Assembly (NCBI GenBank): GCA_037074705.1
Contig: CM073594.1
Span: 59,640,509 to 59,704,508 of the forward strand
Origin: Zhengitettix transpicula
Taxonomy: Eukaryota; Arthropoda; Insecta; Orthoptera; Tetrigidae
Reading direction: 5' to 3'
DNA length: 64,000 nt
The notes under the pieces were generated by a model, which saw only the letters and a list, made by a program, of their open reading frames with translations, searched no databases and was not told where the DNA came from. Shown here piece by piece: positions 23,170-34,564 of the stretch (the stretch's first letter is position 1; every line of letters starts with the position of its first letter). The position numbers and the translations under genes were made by a program.

Positions 23170-24170
23170 ACTAGCAATATCAGACATTCGGTTCTGTGTA
23201 GAATTTCTTGCGATTTACAGATATAAAATATTGGATGGCTGATTTTTAAACGAGACTGCCAAGACGAACAATCGCAGTGGTCGACCAAATGGAGTGACCA
23301 ACGCACAAAAAAAAAGATATTGGGCAACAGTCCACTGACAAGGTAGGTCCTGCATATCGCATAGTTTGGTCATGAGAAAGCTATGGGCAAGACGAGTGCC
23401 GCGTTTCCGAACAATAGAGCGAGAAACAGTGGCCTCAGGATGTCAGCGAATGTTTCACAGCAATGAAGCCGTAGTTCCGCGATCGATTGTTAGCCGTGGG
23501 TCCATATCTTCACACCCGAGGCGAGGGAACAGTCGAAACTGAACTGAAAAGGAGAGAATCAGTCTAAGAAAGCTCCATCTGCTGGAGACGTCTTGACGTC
23601 ATTTATCTGGTGAAGCGCACTGAATAAGTTTTATTGGTTTATCCCCAATATTTAAAAAAAATCAATCAAGAAATAGTAGTAAGGGAACCATTGCAGCGTT
23701 TGTGTGACGATACCAAGAAAATGTTTCATGACGACAACGAACGCCCATTATCGCGATGGCTAAAATAAATGAGTTTAATAAAACAATTTATGACTTTAAT
23801 CAGACACTTATTATTTTTTATTTATTTTACGACGACGTTTCTCAGGTATTTTCCAAATTAATATAATGAACTAGCAATTCAAAACAGACGTTAAATTAAA
23901 ACTTTTATCAATGAGTTTAAGTTGGATTTGCTTCCTCAAGCCACCTATTTTCCAAATATTGCTCCTCCTAGGTTATTCGCTTCTTTTTAAACGTGAAAAG
24001 AAAATGTCTCCGGATGTGTAAAAGATTTGATCATTTATGAAGAGGTGGATTCATGCGGTTGATGAATATTTTGAGATTCTCGCAGGTTCAAAATAGGGTA
24101 TCGAAGCTGGTGAATATCGCTGGAAAAAGTGTATGGAGCTAAATGGAGACTACGTAGTAAATTAAGAACA
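23170..24170 (+). pseudogene. Second mariner transposase relic, interrupted by an insertion
   Basis: A frame beginning at 23258 reads NRSGRPNGVTNAQ (linker box usually SGRP), SHSLVMRKLWARRVPRFRT (usually LxMRKLCARWVPR) and QRMFHSNEAVV. After shifts, KKAPSAGDVLTSFIW (usually PSAGKVLASVFWD) appears near 23570, FHDDNERP (second catalytic Asp, HxDN) near 23729 and MAKINEF just before 23779. It resumes at 23910 with NEFKLDLLPQATYFPNIAPP (usually LLPHPPYSPDLAPSDY, so the third Asp is lost). It ends with AVDEYFEILAGSK and YRWKKCMELNGDYVVN at about 24170, the mariner C-terminus. It is a different mariner subfamily from the element at 11.5 kb. Terminal repeats were not found. Confidence 0.8.
23779..23909 (-). 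mobile_element. 131-bp insertion with 11-bp target duplication inside mariner
   Basis: Flanked by AATGAGTTTAA at 23768-23778 and again at 23910-23920. This string encodes NEF of the mariner transposase once the insert is removed, so it is a true target duplication. On the minus strand the insert contains ATACCTGAGAAACGTCGTCG followed by A/T-rich sequence, like the hammerhead-like termini elsewhere. This ties that repeat class to a mobile element making variable target duplications. Confidence 0.72.
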
Positions 24171-24354
24171 TTATCCCTCCCCCAAGTTCTTCTTATGAAT
24201 GCATTGTTAGGTCTGACGCTTGTTGCTAGCAATCATGGGGACCATAGGAACGTTTTTAAAATATTTAGGCCCAGGTGATAATTGTGATTTAGTAATGAAA
24301 TGTTGGTGAGCCTGTATCAGGAGTAATGGATGGAGAAATTTCGCACCGGATCTG

Positions 24355-24400
24355 GAGTCGGCACTGGTAGCTCAGCTGGTAGAAGTTTCCGGTCAAGATT
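24355..24400 (+). repeat. Pol III A-box-like SINE fragment
   Basis: GGTAGCTCAGCTGGTAGAAG is a good tRNA D-arm/A-box match, but the sequence turns T-rich straight afterwards. There is no anticodon arm or B box, so it is not a tRNA gene. Confidence 0.4.
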
Positions 24401-24441
24401 TTTTTAGATCTTGATACTTTAATTCAATTTAATAAAAATAT

Positions 24442-25444
24442 TGTAATAAACAACAATTCAGCATAATTAAATAAAAGAATTAATAAAATTTAATACTTAA
24501 AATTATTTATTTTCACTTTGTGGCTTCTAACTAAAAAACAATTACAATTTAAAATATTAATTTCTCAGGGTCTCTACTGGGTTTGATAATGGACACAACA
24601 AATTGATTTAACAATCTTATCAACAAACAGTTCACATTTTACCTAAACAATATGTCAATAGAAAGAAATTAAAAGTAAAGAAAGTAACTCTGATTGACAA
24701 TTAAAAGAGTGAAATCTGACTATCATTTAATTACGTTTACAATTAATCATTAGTTTGGTTTTGTTACTCACATCAGTCCAGCTGGTACCAGCATTCTTTT
24801 TTGTTTAGAAAGTACACTATGGTAATTTTTTACACTGATTCTAAAATGTCGACTCACAGATTTTACACTATTGAAGTCAAAATTGGTAGGCTCACAGGAA
24901 CTCGGATGATCCTCCTGAATGTCCGCTATCTGATGTCTGCTTGCCGTATACGAATCCTATTATTCGTAGATTTGTTAGTTTTTTTACCGCTTTGGACTTA
25001 AACTGCAACTTTACTCTTCCGGCTGGCTATAGACGTAAACTGCTGACTTCCTTTCCTGGCTGGCTGTAGTCGTAAACTGCTTTTACTTAGCGATATTTAC
25101 TTCCGTGAATGTTTTTATTTTGTCTTAAATTCACAACTTTGCTAAAGAATGCATTAACGACGGCTAGTCTCTGCTCTAGTATTATTTGTTCCGTCCTCTG
25201 AAATGTCCCGCCACCAACTAACAGTTATATTACTTGTTCTGCTCCTCACGATGTTTTTCCGCGAACTGACTTCTAGTTCTCTCTCGAGTTTGAGCGCACA
25301 TACGCCACTTTTTACTTTTCGACAAAGCAAAATGAGCTCGCTTCTCTCATTGTTGCTTTGTTCGATCAGACCGCTATAATGGATTTCTCAAACAATTCAA
25401 ATTTTACGTCCAAACGATTAATTGCCTAATTAATAGGCATTACA
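24442..25444 (-). mobile_element. Solo-LTR-like element, copy 3
   Basis: Starts TGTAATAAAC, ends GGCATTACA, and ATAT is present on each side (24438-24441, 25445-25448). It shares TCTCAGGGTCTCTACTGGG and GTTTGATAATGGAC (about 24565-24595) with the copies at 39.6 kb and 50.5 kb. Primer-site-like motifs at its left end are too decayed to see. No coding content. Strand follows the family. Confidence 0.68.
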
Positions 25445-26576
25445 ATATATTTTTTATTTTCCGTGTAAAATCGGGTACTTCCTGGACGATCCTGTTATTT
25501 GTGAGCAGACCTTAATTTTTAGAATTATACATATATTTACCACATTGTAGCAACGTAATTTCCGCGACATCGTGCACAGTGGTGGCAGGTTTCCCCCGGG
25601 TCATAAAAGAAAATATATGGAATGAAAAGACAGGGGAATGAGAACGAAACGCCGTGGCTTTTGTGTAGGCCAAGCCTGCCATAATTCCAATCCCGCATTA
25701 CCTGTTCGATATTTATATGAATCCCCCACCAAACCCCATGCTGAGAGACAAGGCGCACTGGAAATCAATGGAGGCAACCATGTAAGTCAATTGACTCAGG
25801 CAACAGAGACTTGAGATTTAGTGCGACGTGGTGGAGGGAGGGGGGAGGGGTTGGTAAGGCGAGAGCAAAACTCTTGACACACGGCCGGCAACGGGATTTA
25901 TGTCTTCTTCAGCACCCACACACACAAACCACTTCCCATTAACATTCCGCGGTGGATTCGCTTTCATTTCAGTCTCTCTACCCCCTCCACCCCCCCACCA
26001 ACTCGCCAAACCAGGCAACAGCGCTCGTATGGTCTACTATTTCAAAGTGTCACAACTTCTGGAATGAAAACGCGCGGGACGGGCCGCGGAATTGATGTCT
26101 CACAAAAGTGACGGATACGTCGCAACACTGTCGACGTGTCTAGCAGTTGCTCTTTCATTCCGTAGAAGTAGAAGAATACGACGAAAGAGAACGTGAATAC
26201 ACTGGCAAAGAATTTTTAAGCAGCACAATACAAAGCGTCCTAAAGTTCCCCCATAATATATTTTTTTTGAAAAAACTATATAAACGAAGAAGTAAATCAT
26301 CTTAAAAGGTCATTTTTAGGAGACTGGTTCATTTATAATGTAGTTTGTCGTCTACATAAAAAAGGAATCTATTACGGACAAATTTAGGTACTGATAAAAA
26401 ATATCTCGGTATTTATAATAATATAGGTAATTAAAATACTGTGCCGCGGTTAGAAAATTATTTTTACTATTAAAAAAAATAATTAGCCTCCGGTTTCGGT
26501 TGCAACAGACAATGCAGCAATCAGAACCTTTCCTCTAAATTGTATGCATGTTTTAGATACAAAATTATTTAAACTG
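25445..26576. other. Unassigned; GC-balanced island 25540-26110
   Basis: The island has several short frames with no domain. It includes G/C-rich stretches near 25835-25850 and 25980-26000. Possibly non-coding conserved DNA. Confidence 0.33.
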
Positions 26577-26645
26577 TCCAACCCTGAAGATGACCTAAAA
26601 AAGGGACGAAACGTCGAATAATTATTTTTTTGTTAATAAACATAA
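26577..26645 (+). repeat. Single hammerhead/Penelope-type terminus
   Basis: CCCTGAAGATGACC ... GGGACGAAACGTCG at 26582-26616, followed by AATAAAC. CTGAAGA replaces CTGATGA, which would disrupt a hammerhead core. No inward partner was found. Confidence 0.5.
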
Positions 26646-27042
26646 TTTTCAGAGCCATATATGTAGAGTACATTTATTTCTTTACAATTTACATTTTACA
26701 TATAGGCAGTATTTATTATTAAATGAAGAAACCCATGTTCATTCCTTAATCGAACAAAAGGAAGTCTAGTAGAGGAAAATAAATCATAGATTAAACTTAA
26801 AGGCAATGTGTGTGGAAATATTCAAAAACTGGAAATAAAAGTGGTAATTAAAAGTAACACACAAGGGTTAATATGACAATTTTATTAATAAGCATAGGGG
26901 GTGAACTTCAGAGAAGGTTAAGAGTACCTAGAAATAGGATTATAATGAAAATTTCCCCTTTAGTTTTTCTTTCTTAAGTATATATATGTATATACATGTT
27001 TGTGTGTGTATACATATGTATATACACCCTTATTAGTGAGAA

Positions 27043-27425
27043 GGTTGCCACATTCTGAGGCACCTCGGCCTGTTTTTAAAGGTGTGTGTTCCTATTTCGC
27101 AGTCCTGGGACTACTGAAGGAGTTGTCCGGTATACCCATTGGCATAATCGGCCAGCTGCCTCCTAAACTGGTCGAGGCACGAAAAAGGGAATTATGCGTC
27201 CCCACAGTAAATTAATCGCCCGTTATCGGAAGGGCGTGTGAAAATTACCTGTAGCCCGACCTAGGCTTTGTCCTGCATCACTTTTAGGCAAATCCGGGTA
27301 GGATCCTACAGCCCGGGGGCTCTAGTCAACCCTAGTATACCTTTGTCTACCCTCCGAATCCCCCATTTCAAATCCCTTACTATGCTATTAATTGAATTAC
27401 CCTCATGTAACCTGTTACACTAAAA
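27043..27425 (-). repeat. R1 repeat copy 3
   Basis: Minus-strand copy with the CAGCTGCCTCCTAAACTGG block at 27160, the GGATCC-containing block at 27300 and the TIR-like ATTACCCTCATGTAACCTG at the right end. The left end is truncated near 27043. Confidence 0.78.
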
Positions 27426-27659
27426 ACAAAAATTCTGAAAAATTTAAGACTTAAATATAAATCAGGCACAAGGTTTTAACACTATTTTTTTTTGTAAATT
27501 ACAGTCAAATGACAGATGACAAATTATAAATTCGTAATACTTAATTATCAATTTTGGCCCACAACTTTTGTGCAAGTGGATCTTATTCGGGTATAAATAT
27601 AGTCTCCAAAATTTTATTAAAAAAACCTTATTATCGCAGAATTGATTTTTTAAAGACTG

Positions 27660-27880
27660 TTTAAACCTGAAACTTAATGGTGATTTTCATCCATTATGAT
27701 TGTTTCTGGATAGTGTACGTAATTTATAGAATGCACTAATAGATTTCTGATGGTCCAAAATTATTAACCTGTCTATTAATTGAATTAAACTGCCGTTATG
27801 TTTTCTCTCCATACGACGAACATGAATCGACATTAAAGATGTCGCTGCGGCATCGAAGACATAATAAATTAACATAATAC
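27660..27880 (-). pseudogene. Possible fourth GIY-YIG relic
   Basis: A minus-strand frame (27875-27687) reads YYVFDAAATSLMSIHVRRMERKH and then LIQLIDRLIILDH. The spacing of an aromatic-V core, TSL, a VRR-type arginine helix and a later D-H resembles the post-YIG part of Penelope-like EN domains, but the YIG itself is lost. Weak call. Confidence 0.27.
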
Positions 27881-28279
27881 TATTATTCTATTACTTAAGT
27901 GTTTAATTTACACCTGAAACATATTTAGTGTTTATTTGTTATTATTAAGAAGAATTGTTAATATTTATTTAAAAATAAATTAGCGTGTCATTACGATAAG
28001 GTGTTAGAGTTATAAATTAATTACGACATAAAATTGAAGCCTTAAGTTAATCAGTTTTTAAAATTATTGTGTGTATTTTATTGACACATCATTTCCTCTT
28101 TCGAAGACTAATGGAGGTGAAACAAATGCATCTAAATATTTTTAAAGGAAATTGAAATCAGAATTTCCTTTCTTTCATCTGAGTTTTACTGACGAAATAT
28201 CACGTTAATTATGCTTATGTGTAGCTTCCACGTAAAATGTAATACATTTCAACGAAACTGGAAACGTACTGTTCTTTTA

Positions 28280-28815
28280 ACCGACACCTTAATTGTATTT
28301 TACGAGGATCAATCCAGGTAACGTCGGCCATATTTCTTTTGTTGCGAAGTTGCGTAGTTGTTCTGGTATGACAATATTTTACAAATTAAACCGTGACTAT
28401 TCGTGTTGTGTGAGGAGAATAGTAATTGGACATCCACCGGCTGCTAACAAGCACGAGAGAGGTGTTTTTATACCGTTCTAGGATTCGTAATTTGCTACGG
28501 GTGTTGAAGATGAAATTGGTTCCGGTCGAGCGATTTTAAACATCAGACATGCAGAAAGCAGTCCCTGAAGGATATTCACAGGTGTTTTTCAAACAGCACA
28601 AGAAACGTTAACGCGCAAAACGCAACGTGTGTGAAAAGCACGCTTGTACAGCTTCCTTAGAAATCGCGGATAAACGTCACGGAAAAAGAGTTTATTCCGG
28701 GCTCATAAAAAGAGCTTGTAAGACACAAGAAAAATTATACACTTCAGCAACAGTGGACCTGAGAAGAAATGTGAACAATCTGTTGAAACTGTTCCGAAGA
28801 TAAGTTTGAAAATGT
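28280..28815. other. GC-balanced unassigned segment
   Basis: Lysine-rich short frames with no recognised domain. It may be an old transposon, but no landmark was found. Confidence 0.3.
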
Positions 28816-28879
28816 AAGCGAAATATTAAAGTAAGAACTAAATAGTACATTACTTGAAATGTAGATGATCATAAATTTC

Positions 28880-29640
28880 TAAGCTGCCATTTTCACATAA
28901 TTATAGGAAATATTTGACAAATTACGTAAGGTTTGTTAATTTAATATATTTTAAAAGAATAATTCAGCATCAATGAATAATTTAAAACTGAGATAACATA
29001 ATATTTTTGTAACTATGAAAAAGTTATAAGTTGAACGTTTGAAAATGGAATATATTTTATCAAAATTCCAGTGTCAATAAATAATTCAAAACTGAATCAC
29101 TATTTTTTTTGTAACTATAGACAAAAAAATTGACACTTTAAAGGTTTGTTAATGGATTATATTTGATAAAAAAATATTATAGTGCCTATAAATAATTTAA
29201 ATATATATCTATATCACTAAAACTTGTAAAGTAATTAAATGGATTATATTTTTTTTAAAAAAAATCTGGAGCGATTAATAAATTGAATTTGTATTAATAA
29301 ATTTTTAGTACCTGTAGTAAAATTTTGACTAATTAAAAGTTAATTGATTATATTATATAAAAAATAATTTAAAATTTTATTACTACATTTTAAAGTACCT
29401 ATAGAAGTATTTGGTGAATTAAAGGAAATTGATTAAATGTAAGATTTAAATAATTCACTTTGAATAAATAATTTGAAACTTTTACTATAATTTTTTAGTA
29501 ACTTTAAACTAATTTCGATAAATTGAAGATAAAATTAATTACATTCTTAAAAAGCATTTAAAAATCCAATACTGCTTTTTTAGTAACTATAAAATATTTA
29601 TGAAAATTACAGGATTATATTTTAAAATTATTAAAAAAAT
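28880..29640 (+). repeat. Diverged AT-rich tandem repeat (unit about 95-115 bp)
   Basis: A block recurs at about 28975, 29076, 29190, 29275, 29366, 29465 and 29555. It consists of ATAAATAATT, an A-rich stretch, TTTTTxGTAACTAT, then GGATTATATTT. Units are old and heavily mutated. It looks like a decayed satellite. Confidence 0.5.
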
Positions 29641-29710
29641 AGGTCAGTTTTATATGTATATTGTAAATTGTTAAATATTTTTTCAAAAGACATGATTTTG
29701 TTTTGTAGTT

Positions 29711-29791
29711 ATTACTAATTCTATATCAAGGAACTTTTAGCTGATATGTTTAAATTATCAGCTAAAAGTTCCTTGATATAGAATTAGTAAT
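29711..29791. repeat. Perfect 36-bp inverted repeat (hairpin)
   Basis: Left arm 29711-29746 and right arm 29756-29791 are exact reverse complements, with a 9-base loop (TGTTTAAAT). Outside the arms the symmetry stops at once. Perfect identity in a region of decayed repeats means a recent origin. Confidence 0.95.
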
Positions 29792-30340
29792 GGAGTTTCA
29801 AATGATTTTATTGTCTGATTAAAAAATCTGTTGGGGTTCGCATTACATAGAAATTAAAAAAAACATTTATATTAAATTAATAATCCCCTAAAGAATTTTT
29901 ATACGATTGTCTCTGTGTTTTAAATTAAAATTTAGGAATTTATATCGCATTATTTCTTTAAAGAAATGAATTACCCTCTCCTGTAAAAAGAATTTTTCAT
30001 CATTTTTAGGTACTGTAGGGTATAAGAACTACAGTTTCCCCTTTTTATTTTGAGGTTACAATGACACTCCAGTAATCCGAAACGCTGTATTTGAATTTAA
30101 TCCTTTCCTCTCCGCTTACTTTAGTACCTATTTCGAAATTAAAGTTTTTTTCTTGGTTGTTTTTTTTTGTTTTTCCTCTTCCATACACACACTCACAGAG
30201 TATATATCACGTTACGAATGAACGGTAAAGTTAATTAATTTACATAACATTATTTCGTTGGCTTGCTTGTTAATGATGTCGGGGGAAAAACAGAAATTTC
30301 CATTGCCTGCCGGGTGTAGGAGTTTATTCCATAATTTAGA
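29792..30340. other. Unassigned AT-rich sequence
   Basis: Nothing recognisable beyond a small stem (ACTGTAG...CTACAGT) near 30012-30034. Confidence 0.4.
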
Positions 30341-30347
30341 GAGCGTG

Positions 30348-30350
<3 letters not shown>

Positions 30351-30400
<50 letters not shown>
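30351..30400. repeat. (GA)n microsatellite
   Basis: Uninterrupted GA dinucleotide tract of nearly 50 bases. Open frames across it (LSLSLS) are artefacts of the repeat. Confidence 0.95.
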
Positions 30401-30406
<6 letters not shown>

Positions 30407-30479
30407 CGGCAGCAGCACCGCAGGTTAAAACTCATATAATTACTGATGCTGAAATCCCAACGCCTGTTGTCATTACACA

Positions 30480-31190
30480 TATACAGACTCTCACACACAG
30501 GCCAAGCTGTGGTTAGCTAAAATAGCTCTCGACTGCACGGCCACGCACTAGAGTACAACGACCGCTCTCGAAGCACAAACAAAACATCCGCCCCCATTCC
30601 GACAGCCATTACGGACACACTGCCCTCTAAATCAGGCAGCAACGAGGAAGAGAGGTTGAGGGATTATCCATGCGACCCCGACGAAGGAACTCTTCTGCCC
30701 CGTCGCCGCGACTCGGCGAAGCTGCTGACCGATCACGTAAAGAAGTGCGTGTGTTATCAGCAAGGCGGATACCGGGGACGAATCCAACTCCCCCCCGACT
30801 GTATACGATTTCCAAGAGAACTTTACAACCTCAAAGCTCTTCCACCCCACCCCACCACCACTAACAGAGCGCTCCGAACGAGTCGGTGTGAATTATAGCT
30901 TTATTTCCTGCCGTTGTACGTAATCAATTTTCCGTCCCCAGACAATTTTTTTTTTGGGGATGGGGAGGTGCGTCAAGGAGGGGGGGGTTCTGTATGTTTT
31001 ATACGCCAAAGAGGATTTCACGAAAAGGGGCGGTAGTGCTACGTGAGCTTTAGGGAGGTGTGTGGGGGTGGTGTGGGGCAGAAGGGATGTACGGTATAAC
31101 GAGGGTGGGTTTTCTGTAGCTTAGATGCCTGTTGGGAATTCGGGAAGGATTGGAAATGGGTGGAGTTTATCAGACGCGAAGGCCAAAAAA
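30480..31190. other. GC-rich island
   Basis: One of the most GC-rich parts of the window, with CpG present and overlapping short frames on both strands (for example 30656-30898 plus, 30627-30815 minus). None shows a domain, and the peptides are arginine/proline-rich composition effects. G-rich strings continue to 31080. It could be a promoter-type CpG region; no start site can be placed. Confidence 0.33.
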
Positions 31191-31349
31191 AGTTGTTACA
31201 GAAAGCACACTGGTTTCACTTTTAATGGAGAATGATAACGCACACTGACCAAAAAAATAAGAATTATAACACTGGTAGAAAAAAATAACGAAACTTAACC
31301 GAAATTTTTACAGAATAATATCGGGTAACCCTAAAAAAATCAATTAACT

Positions 31350-31610
31350 GCAAAACAAAGACGTTTCAGTTTGTTGGTATCTGATTATTAATCGTATTAC
31401 AAATTAAAATATTTGGAATACAAATTCGAGGTCCCATAAATAAGGGATGTAAGAAACGACGTGTCTGTGTTTCTTCTGTTACACTATTCTAAATTTTTTA
31501 ATTAAATAACTGGGTGTTAGAAATATAATCACACAATTTTTAAAATTCATCTGAAGAGAAATGTCAATCAGGGCTGAAACGTTGTGTCTGATATATACAA
31601 TTTTATTCAT
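31350..31610. repeat. Weak inverted pair of hammerhead-like termini
   Basis: Plus-strand CTGAAGA (31551) ... GGGCTGAAACGTTGTG (31572-31587), followed by an A/T-rich tail. A minus-strand ACGTTTCAG at 31361-31369 faces outward about 200 bp to the left. The left partner is short, so the pairing is tentative. Confidence 0.35.
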
Positions 31611-32430
31611 AATTATTTCATTACTTTCAAGAAGTAAAATAAATACAATTGTTAATTAACAATTATATTAATCTGACTTTTTTTTAAAATAAATGTTTAA
31701 AAGAACACCTGCCCATTAGTCACAAAAATTGTTTTAAAATTTAAAATATTATAATTTAACAAACACAATCATCCCTAATTGGGACCTCTTGATGTTTGAA
31801 TTTCAATTATATTGAGTTTTAAATTATTACTTGAAAATTTACGTCAAAATAAATTTCTAAAGTGCAATTTATCAACATTCGTTGCGGGCTTATGAATTTA
31901 ATTGAAATGTACACCATGAAAAGGTCCTAATTAGGGTTTAAATGTTGTGGTGGTTAAATTATAATGTATTAATTTTTTTAAAAAAAGTTTCTGATTAATA
32001 ATTTGGTGTTTTTTACATAATTGTCGATTGTAATTTGAAAATATTTCGTATATAAATTGAGTAAAGCCAAATATTTTGCAGAAAAACGTCAAAAAATGTG
32101 TCGTCTACCAAAACATAATTTTTTAACGACTTTGAACCTTTTGTTTAAATTAGTTTGACCATCAATTACGTCGAATTAAATGATTGGTTTAAATCATGAA
32201 TTAAATTTTACTACTGGTCTGACTACTATTAAAATTGAATTCTTGGTGTAACTAAATAAAATTTACTGTTACAAACTAGAAGACAATACCAGAGAATGAC
32301 CATACATGTGCGAGTGATGTAAAAATACGACAATATATTTAAAATAATATATGTAATGAGAAAGTTCGCATATTTAATTCCGCTAATTTAAACAGATTCC
32401 CGTATAATATTTTAGGAACGTGAACCAGAA
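31611..32430. other. Unassigned AT-rich sequence
   Basis: No supported feature. Confidence 0.4.
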
Positions 32431-32432
32431 AC

Positions 32433-32831
32433 GTGGAATTTAACTTTGGAATGAGGCACAAATTTTTACGTATGTTATTAACATTAATAAACACATTACC
32501 GTTGATTGATGCTGCGTCGATATTGTTAACATCAACTACGCGTGCTTCCGAATTATCGCTAATAAATATTCATCCGCAGTTGATTGCGATATCTCACACA
32601 CTGATGAGAGAGAAAAAAAAAGACTCGAAAAAGAAATTAATAAATATAAATTTGTACAATTATGAAGTAATTACTAGAGCATTACTGTTATGGCGGATAG
32701 GGGAGGGGGTGAAAGGGGCGGGATGGAGGTTAATTCATTACATTGCTCGTGTGCGTGTTTATATACAATTTGCTTGGAGAATCGTCGTAATTAAACTAAT
32801 TGAGAGAATTGTATATTTGTGTTTATATTAA
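32433..32831 (+). CDS. Unrecognised 132-codon open frame (doubtful)
   Basis: One of the longer non-repetitive open frames in the window, starting at ATG 32433 and ending at TAA 32829-32831. It opens with a hydrophobic N-terminal stretch (FLRMLLTLINTLPLIDAASILL) that could act as a signal or membrane segment. A lysine-rich run (EKKKDSKKK) follows, then a basic, isoleucine-rich C-terminus. No family is recognised. The DNA is crowded with homeodomain-type core sites (TAATTA, ATTA, TAAT), and codon use simply follows AT content. A non-coding block that happens to lack stops is at least as likely. Confidence 0.15.
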   Translation: MEFNFGMRHKFLRMLLTLINTLPLIDAASILLTSTTRASELSLINIHPQLIAISHTLMREKKKDSKKKLININLYNYEVITRALLLWRIGEGVKGAGWRLIHYIARVRVYIQFAWRIVVIKLIERIVYLCLY

Positions 32832-33685
32832 TATCAGAAACAGTTCATCACGATTTTCAGTTACCTTAAAAATAATTTTTAAAAATTGCCTCTAAACAAC
32901 GATGTTGAATTTTAATTGCGAAAGTAAAGTTGAATTGATCAAACGGCGAGTAGAGAACTAAACTGTCGAGTTTAAACACAAGAGAGAAGATTTCAAGTAA
33001 CATTTTTATGGCGTTTCTCAAATCGTAGAAAATTTTAAAACTAATAATTGAAAGCAATACAATCAAAATGAATTAGTAAATAAACCATGAAGACCTAATA
33101 TAGATTTTAAATATATTGTAAAGTTTAATACTTACATTTACAGTGAAGAATCAGACAAAAGAGAGCCTGGTTTAGTTATCTATAGATTATAGAAAATTTA
33201 ATTAGTATAAATTGTCCAACAATCATAAAATTCATTTATAAAACCTAAAAGTTACGTAAATTAACTAAAACATATCTCAAAGTTTTTTCCATTTCATTAG
33301 GAACCTGCTTATATTATTAAAGAAACAAGCTAAATGCGTTATAAATTTGAATGAAAAATTTAAGTGAATAAATTTTAATCTTCATCATGAACTTTCACTG
33401 TCGAAACTGTTTGTAGAAAAAAATTATTTTTGATGTAATTGAAATTAAAGTTGAGTTATATTAATTCTAGTAGAAGGAAGAAAAATAAAATTATCATATT
33501 TCTTATGATAATGAAAATAATTAAATATTTCGCAACTATAATGTCAGTAAAAGGGGAAATATGATATGTCACATTTATCGTATGAAATCTGTTTATTCCA
33601 TTTTCTTCTCTTGTTAGAATCCAAATATTACTACCTTTACTTCCATAACGTCAAGATTTAACAAGGGGCTCCCTCTTTTTCTACG
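32832..33685. other. Unassigned AT-rich sequence
   Basis: No supported feature. Confidence 0.4.
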
Positions 33686-33689
33686 AATC

Positions 33690-33760
33690 GCCTGATGAAG
33701 TCCCAATGTCGGGGTGAAGCGTTGTTAATCTCTTTCGCACACAAACTTTCACGGTAAATG
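33690..33760 (+). repeat. Single hammerhead/Penelope-type terminus
   Basis: CTGATGA (33692-33698), CCC/GGG stem, then GAAGCGTTGTT (33716-33726). GAAG instead of GAAA breaks the catalytic core. No partner to the left was identified. Confidence 0.48.
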
Positions 33761-34044
33761 TACTTATTGAACTTCATTATACGTTAAATAATCATTTTCT
33801 GATTTCGTGGGTATAACATTTATTTTTTTACTTGAATGGCAGAAAAATACAATGATTCTAATCATGATGAAAACAACTGAAATTCATTAAAATAATACAA
33901 ATAAATATAATCGGCAGAAATCTTAAACATTCAGAGTCTGAATTCGAAGACTTAATTCTCAACCCGTGTCTTCCTTCTCCTTTTCGTCGGCAATATAATA
34001 GTGTGAATGGCCACAAATCAAAAGATTATTTATACATTTTATTA

Positions 34045-34325
34045 CAAAAATATTCAATTTACAACAACGAAAACGTTTCGTCCTCGTATGAGGCCTGTTC
34101 AGGTATAAAAATTCTTGTTTTGTATAAATCCTATCTTATCTAACCAACTAGTAATAACTGAAAAATTTTACATCAGGTAAAGTAATAAACACCTAGCTTT
34201 TGTAAAAGTTAGTAATAGTAGAAAAGATTGCATAAAAATTATTTTAAAAAAATTATACCTGAAGAAGTCGCAAAAGAGGTCGAAACGTCGTCGTTGCTGT
34301 TGAAAATTGTATTTTTGTGTGTATA
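34045..34325. repeat. Inverted pair of hammerhead-like termini (pair 3)
   Basis: The left arm (34051-34107, minus) reads CAGGTATA at its inner side through to GGACGAAACG and then TCGTTGTTGTAAATTG. The right arm (34255-34320, plus) reads ATACCTGAAGAAG, then GGTCGAAACG and TCGTTGCTGTTGAAAATTG. The segments after GAAACG match each other over about 35 bases. Both cores are mutated (CTGAACA and CTGAAGA). Confidence 0.6.
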
Positions 34326-34522
34326 AATGGTATAAACAGTGTTCTGTCTCAAGGTCATTTGCTTATTTACATTAAAATAATAATATTACTGATAGAAAGA
34401 CAAGTCAAAATAAAATGTCTGAGTTGAAACGTAAGACTGAAGAATTAAGTCTTGGAGTTAAGGCTCCCAATGGTGAAGAAATATACCGATTGTGAGATAT
34501 TTATTATGTTAAATTTATATTT

Positions 34523-34525
<3 letters not shown>

Positions 34526-34561
<36 letters not shown>
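34526..34561. repeat. (TA)n microsatellite
   Basis: Alternating TA tract. Confidence 0.9.

Positions 34562-34564
<3 letters not shown>

Noticed and set aside
24361..24400. tRNA gene (TAGCTCAGCTGGTAGAAG)
   Set aside because: No anticodon arm, B box or acceptor stem follows; treated as a SINE fragment.
30212..30498. Serine/leucine-rich proteins on the minus strand
   Set aside because: These are translation of the (GA)n microsatellite.
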